In this document: one piece after another, positions 26,164-28,355 of the stretch
Position numbering within the stretch: the stretch's first letter is position 1
Layout of the letters: each line of letters opens with the position of its first letter
From: Pelargonium nanum
Taxonomy: Eukaryota; Streptophyta; Magnoliopsida; Geraniales; Geraniaceae
Reading direction: 5' to 3'
Length of the DNA: 28,355 nucleotides
Assembly (NCBI GenBank): GCA_036897485.1
Contig: JAYMTF010000916.1
Coordinates: forward strand, 1-28,355
Translations under genes and position numbers: made by a program
Notes under the pieces: generated by a model
Database searches by the model: none
What the model was told of the DNA's origin: nothing
What the model saw: the letters and a program-made list of their open reading frames with translations, nothing else

Positions 26164-26732
26164 CGTTCCTCTCTCTCGTTAACTCCAGTACAAATGTTGA
26201 TTTATTTATCTTTCTGATAATATAAAATGAGAGATCACAGTGACAAATAGTGTCCGGAATCCCAGCCAACATTTATTAGTAGAGACTCTCAACTAAGATA
26301 CAAACGAAATAGGTCCAGGCGCTCCGTGCCCACAAATTTATTGGTCAAATATGAGTGTTAATTAATGAAGTGACATTACCTCGTTAGCGCACCACTTAGA
26401 CACCATTGTGTCTCGCGTTCGAGTCACCGTGTCCGTGGCCAGTATTGGTATCCAAATTTAAAATTAGTGATATATAAAGTATGGATAAATGCATATAATT
26501 CTTATCTTCTACTCCATGTACTACTTAAAAAAAATGTTTATATGACAATTAGATGTCAATGTTGTGCAATCATAAATGTTAATATTAAACAGTTAGCTAC
26601 ATGTTTTTGGTTTAACTTTCCAATGGCCTAACAGACAAAATACAACTCATTGATGAAACTACTTTAGTGTACAATACATATATACAGAACAGAGCAAGAG
26701 AAACAAATACACTGAAGCAATTTTTACATACA
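26164..26732. other. Short spacer: RRM promoter and ANTH 3' flank
   Basis: Both neighbours are on the minus strand, so this 569-bp stretch must hold the 3' UTR of the clathrin-assembly gene and the promoter of the RRM gene. Apart from the tRNA-like block listed separately, I see nothing specific in it. Confidence 0.5.
26375..26430 (+). repeat. tRNA-like (SINE-like) fragment
   Basis: GCGTTCGAGTCACC at 26415-26428 closely matches a polymerase III B box. TTAGCGCACCAC at about 26384-26395 is a weaker A-box match 33 bases upstream. The block is GC-richer than its AT-rich surroundings. It does not fold as a tRNA, and a clear tail or target duplication is not visible, so a tRNA-derived SINE remnant is the best but uncertain reading. 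Confidence 0.35.
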
Positions 26733-28355
26733 TCAATTCATATGCTTTGCTATAATCTTATTCTGGTACTGTATCCACAATTGTTGTTCACTGAACATGT
26801 CTCGCTCATTAGTTGCTACCATGTCTGCAAATGGGTCATCTCCAATTTGCAATCCCGTAGCGCTGTTAGGCTCACTCGCTGAGAATGTCGGGACTGCCCG
26901 AAACGTTGGCTGATTTAGATCCCACGTAGAGACGCTATGGCGATGGGTCAGAGTATTATTGGACGTGAAAGGATCATTCTCATTTTGCAATGGCAATTTC
27001 GTATCATTAGTATTTTGTGCAACAAATGTTGGAGAGGCAAACATGGACGCTAGAGGGTCATTTTGGTCATGCAATTCGTTAATGTGTCCATGGTTTGTTG
27101 GTGATGATGTAAATGCAAAAGGATCATTCTGATAATGCAATATTGTACCATTTGGAGTTGTTGGATCGTTTTGAGAATGCAACATTGTCCCATTTGGGAT
27201 TGCTCTAAATGTTGGTGGTGATGTCCCATCTGCAGCAAAAGGGTCGTGTTGGTTTGATTGAAATGTTGTTGGGCTGTGACCAAAGTCTCCAAAAGGGTCA
27301 TTTTGGTTATGCAATGTGCCAAAACCTGGACTTGCCTGAAACGGCGATGAACACATGTCTTGAGGAGTTACAGGTGTAGAGGTTTCGAGTTCGCTTAAAA
27401 ATGGATTGTTGAGGTATTGATTTGGCATTTGGCTGAAAAAATCTAGAGATTGGTTTTCTGATGTTGCGGACCCATCAAACAGCACTAGCTCCCAACCATT
27501 TTGGTCTTGTTTCTGACCTTCTGGTTGCGTCCAGTCATCGTCAAAAGACACCAAATCAAGAACTGAATTCGAAAGATCAGCCGCCACGGAGCAGCTTGAG
27601 CTGTCATCGTTTCGATCAAGATCGGAGTAACATTCTGGTTGAAACGAAAATGCAGGGCTCACCGCAGAATCAGCATCGCTGTAGCTGGCCATGTCATCTA
27701 AAGAGGTGGATTTAGACATCCCAGACTTGCTCGGCGCCGGAAGAAGCAGCTTTGGGGCCGGAGAAGCATTGCCCGCCGGGAAAGAAGATTGGTCTTTCAA
27801 GAACTCTTGGAGCGTATCAAGAAGCTCCTCCGACATCTTCTGCACGCTCGGATACTCCGATGTCCTACCGATTCCGATTCCTTTACAAAAAGTATAGAAC
27901 TCGGCGAGTTGTTGGAATTGTTTCGAGGCCTTGACGCATGTCTGGAAAGCGAGCACGCAAGATTGGTACGGAAGGTGAAAGAAGCTATCAAGAAGCAGAG
28001 CCAGACCGTCCGAGATGTCGTGGTATAAATCAAAACTCTCCATCACAATCGCGTAGAGACAAATTTGAATGAGACGGTTAGTCTTGGCGGCGCCGGTGGG
28101 CCTAGTGGCAATGGCTCTGTCGAGCATGCGCTGCCAGAACATGATCTTGTCCAGCAGCACGGCGGGCTTCATTTCCTTAACCGGCTCGCTGTTCTTGTGT
28201 CTCCTGGTGACGCGGCCTGGGCGGCTCATCGCCCTGTCCGCCCGGTTCGTGAAGCGCTGCTGGAGCTTGCCGGAGAAGTAGCAGTCGAGGCGCTCGTGGA
28301 GGTAGACGGCGAAGGTGCGGACGAAGGCGGGGGAGTCCCAGGGGGTGGGGGTGGG
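26733..28355 (-). CDS. Clathrin-assembly protein, AP180/CALM (ANTH) type, N-terminus outside window
   Basis: ANTH proteins bind phosphoinositides at the membrane, promote clathrin-coat assembly and select cargo in endocytosis. The frame is open to the window edge and gives 540 residues ending KHMN at TGA 26735-26733; no intron is seen. It begins inside the ANTH domain (TPWDSPAFVRTFAVYLHERL, residues 4-23), which continues through LLDKIMFWQRMLDRAIATRP, then SFDLYHDISDGLALLLDSFF, and ends near LQEFLKDQSSFP. The rest is a disordered tail with a clathrin-box-like VLDLVSFDD, one NPF and five DPF motifs plus DPT and DPL variants, which would bind EH-domain and AP-2 ear proteins. It best resembles Arabidopsis At1g05020 (about 650 residues). 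Roughly 100 N-terminal residues, with the lipid-binding site, would lie outside. The first Met in the frame (28229) is internal, not the start: conserved ANTH sequence continues upstream. Confidence 0.94.
   Translation of the reverse strand, partial: PTPTPWDSPAFVRTFAVYLHERLDCYFSGKLQQRFTNRADRAMSRPGRVTRRHKNSEPVKEMKPAVLLDKIMFWQRMLDRAIATRPTGAAKTNRLIQICLYAIVMESFDLYHDISDGLALLLDSFFHLPYQSCVLAFQTCVKASKQFQQLAEFYTFCKGIGIGRTSEYPSVQKMSEELLDTLQEFLKDQSSFPAGNASPAPKLLLPAPSKSGMSKSTSLDDMASYSDADSAVSPAFSFQPECYSDLDRNDDSSSCSVAADLSNSVLDLVSFDDDWTQPEGQKQDQNGWELVLFDGSATSENQSLDFFSQMPNQYLNNPFLSELETSTPVTPQDMCSSPFQASPGFGTLHNQNDPFGDFGHSPTTFQSNQHDPFAADGTSPPTFRAIPNGTMLHSQNDPTTPNGTILHYQNDPFAFTSSPTNHGHINELHDQNDPLASMFASPTFVAQNTNDTKLPLQNENDPFTSNNTLTHRHSVSTWDLNQPTFRAVPTFSASEPNSATGLQIGDDPFADMVATNERDMFSEQQLWIQYQNKIIAKHMN
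26966..27316 (-). repeat. Degenerate 24-bp repeats encoding QNDPF units
   Basis: Within the clathrin-assembly gene, plus-strand relatives of AAAAGGRTCATTYTGRTNAT followed by GCAAT recur near 26968, 27051, 27117, 27161, 27237 and 27291, spaced about 45-85 bases. On the coding strand they give repeated (L/H)-x-(S/Y/D/N)-QNDP(F) units. This is an internally duplicated disordered tail. Confidence 0.7.

Noticed and set aside
26375-26430. A true tRNA gene at the B-box match
   Set aside because: No acceptor or anticodon stem can be drawn around the boxes; kept only as a SINE-like remnant.

Overview
The window is nuclear DNA of a flowering plant, most likely a eudicot. It carries spliced genes with GT-AG introns, AT-rich introns and spacers, TATA boxes, and plant-specific proteins (COP1, ACC oxidase, plant-type PFA-DSP phosphatase). 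I cannot name the species. No prokaryotic, organellar or viral genes were seen.

Layout: (1) bases 1-6685, plus strand: COP1, the photomorphogenesis E3 ligase, 13 visible exons, with the first cut by the window start. (2) 6686-10898: spacer holding a 290-bp Tourist/PIF-Harbinger-type MITE and a GC-richer hairpin patch. (3) 11048-13764, plus: a five-exon plant and fungi atypical dual-specificity phosphatase (PFA-DSP). (4) 13765-17720: spacer between two convergent genes. (5) 17721-18949, minus: a four-exon ACC oxidase with all catalytic residues. (6) 19043-22526: AT-rich spacer with several short direct repeats. (7) 22527-23045, minus: a single-exon C3HC4 RING protein. (8) 24677-26163, minus: a four-exon single-RRM protein with a probable mitochondrial presequence. 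(9) 26733-28355, minus: a clathrin-assembly (AP180/CALM-type ANTH) protein cut by the window end.

The genes do not form a pathway or operon. COP1 acts in light signalling, PFA-DSP in inositol-pyrophosphate/phosphate signalling, ACC oxidase in ethylene synthesis, the RING protein presumably in ubiquitination, the RRM protein presumably on mitochondrial RNA, and the ANTH protein in endocytosis. The gene order is informative. From memory, Arabidopsis has COP1 next to PFA-DSP2 (At2g32950/At2g32960) and PFA-DSP1-ACO4-ANTH together on chromosome 1 (At1g05000/At1g05010/At1g05020). This window joins both sets, as expected of an ancestral block later duplicated and fractionated in Arabidopsis.

Exon boundaries were placed by hand from reading frame, splice consensus and family conservation. 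All coding exons join in frame. I found no convincing new biological system. The best leads are the residue at the first codon of COP1, the MITE with an internal copy of its terminal repeat, the DPF-repeat tail of the clathrin-assembly protein, and the conserved gene order.
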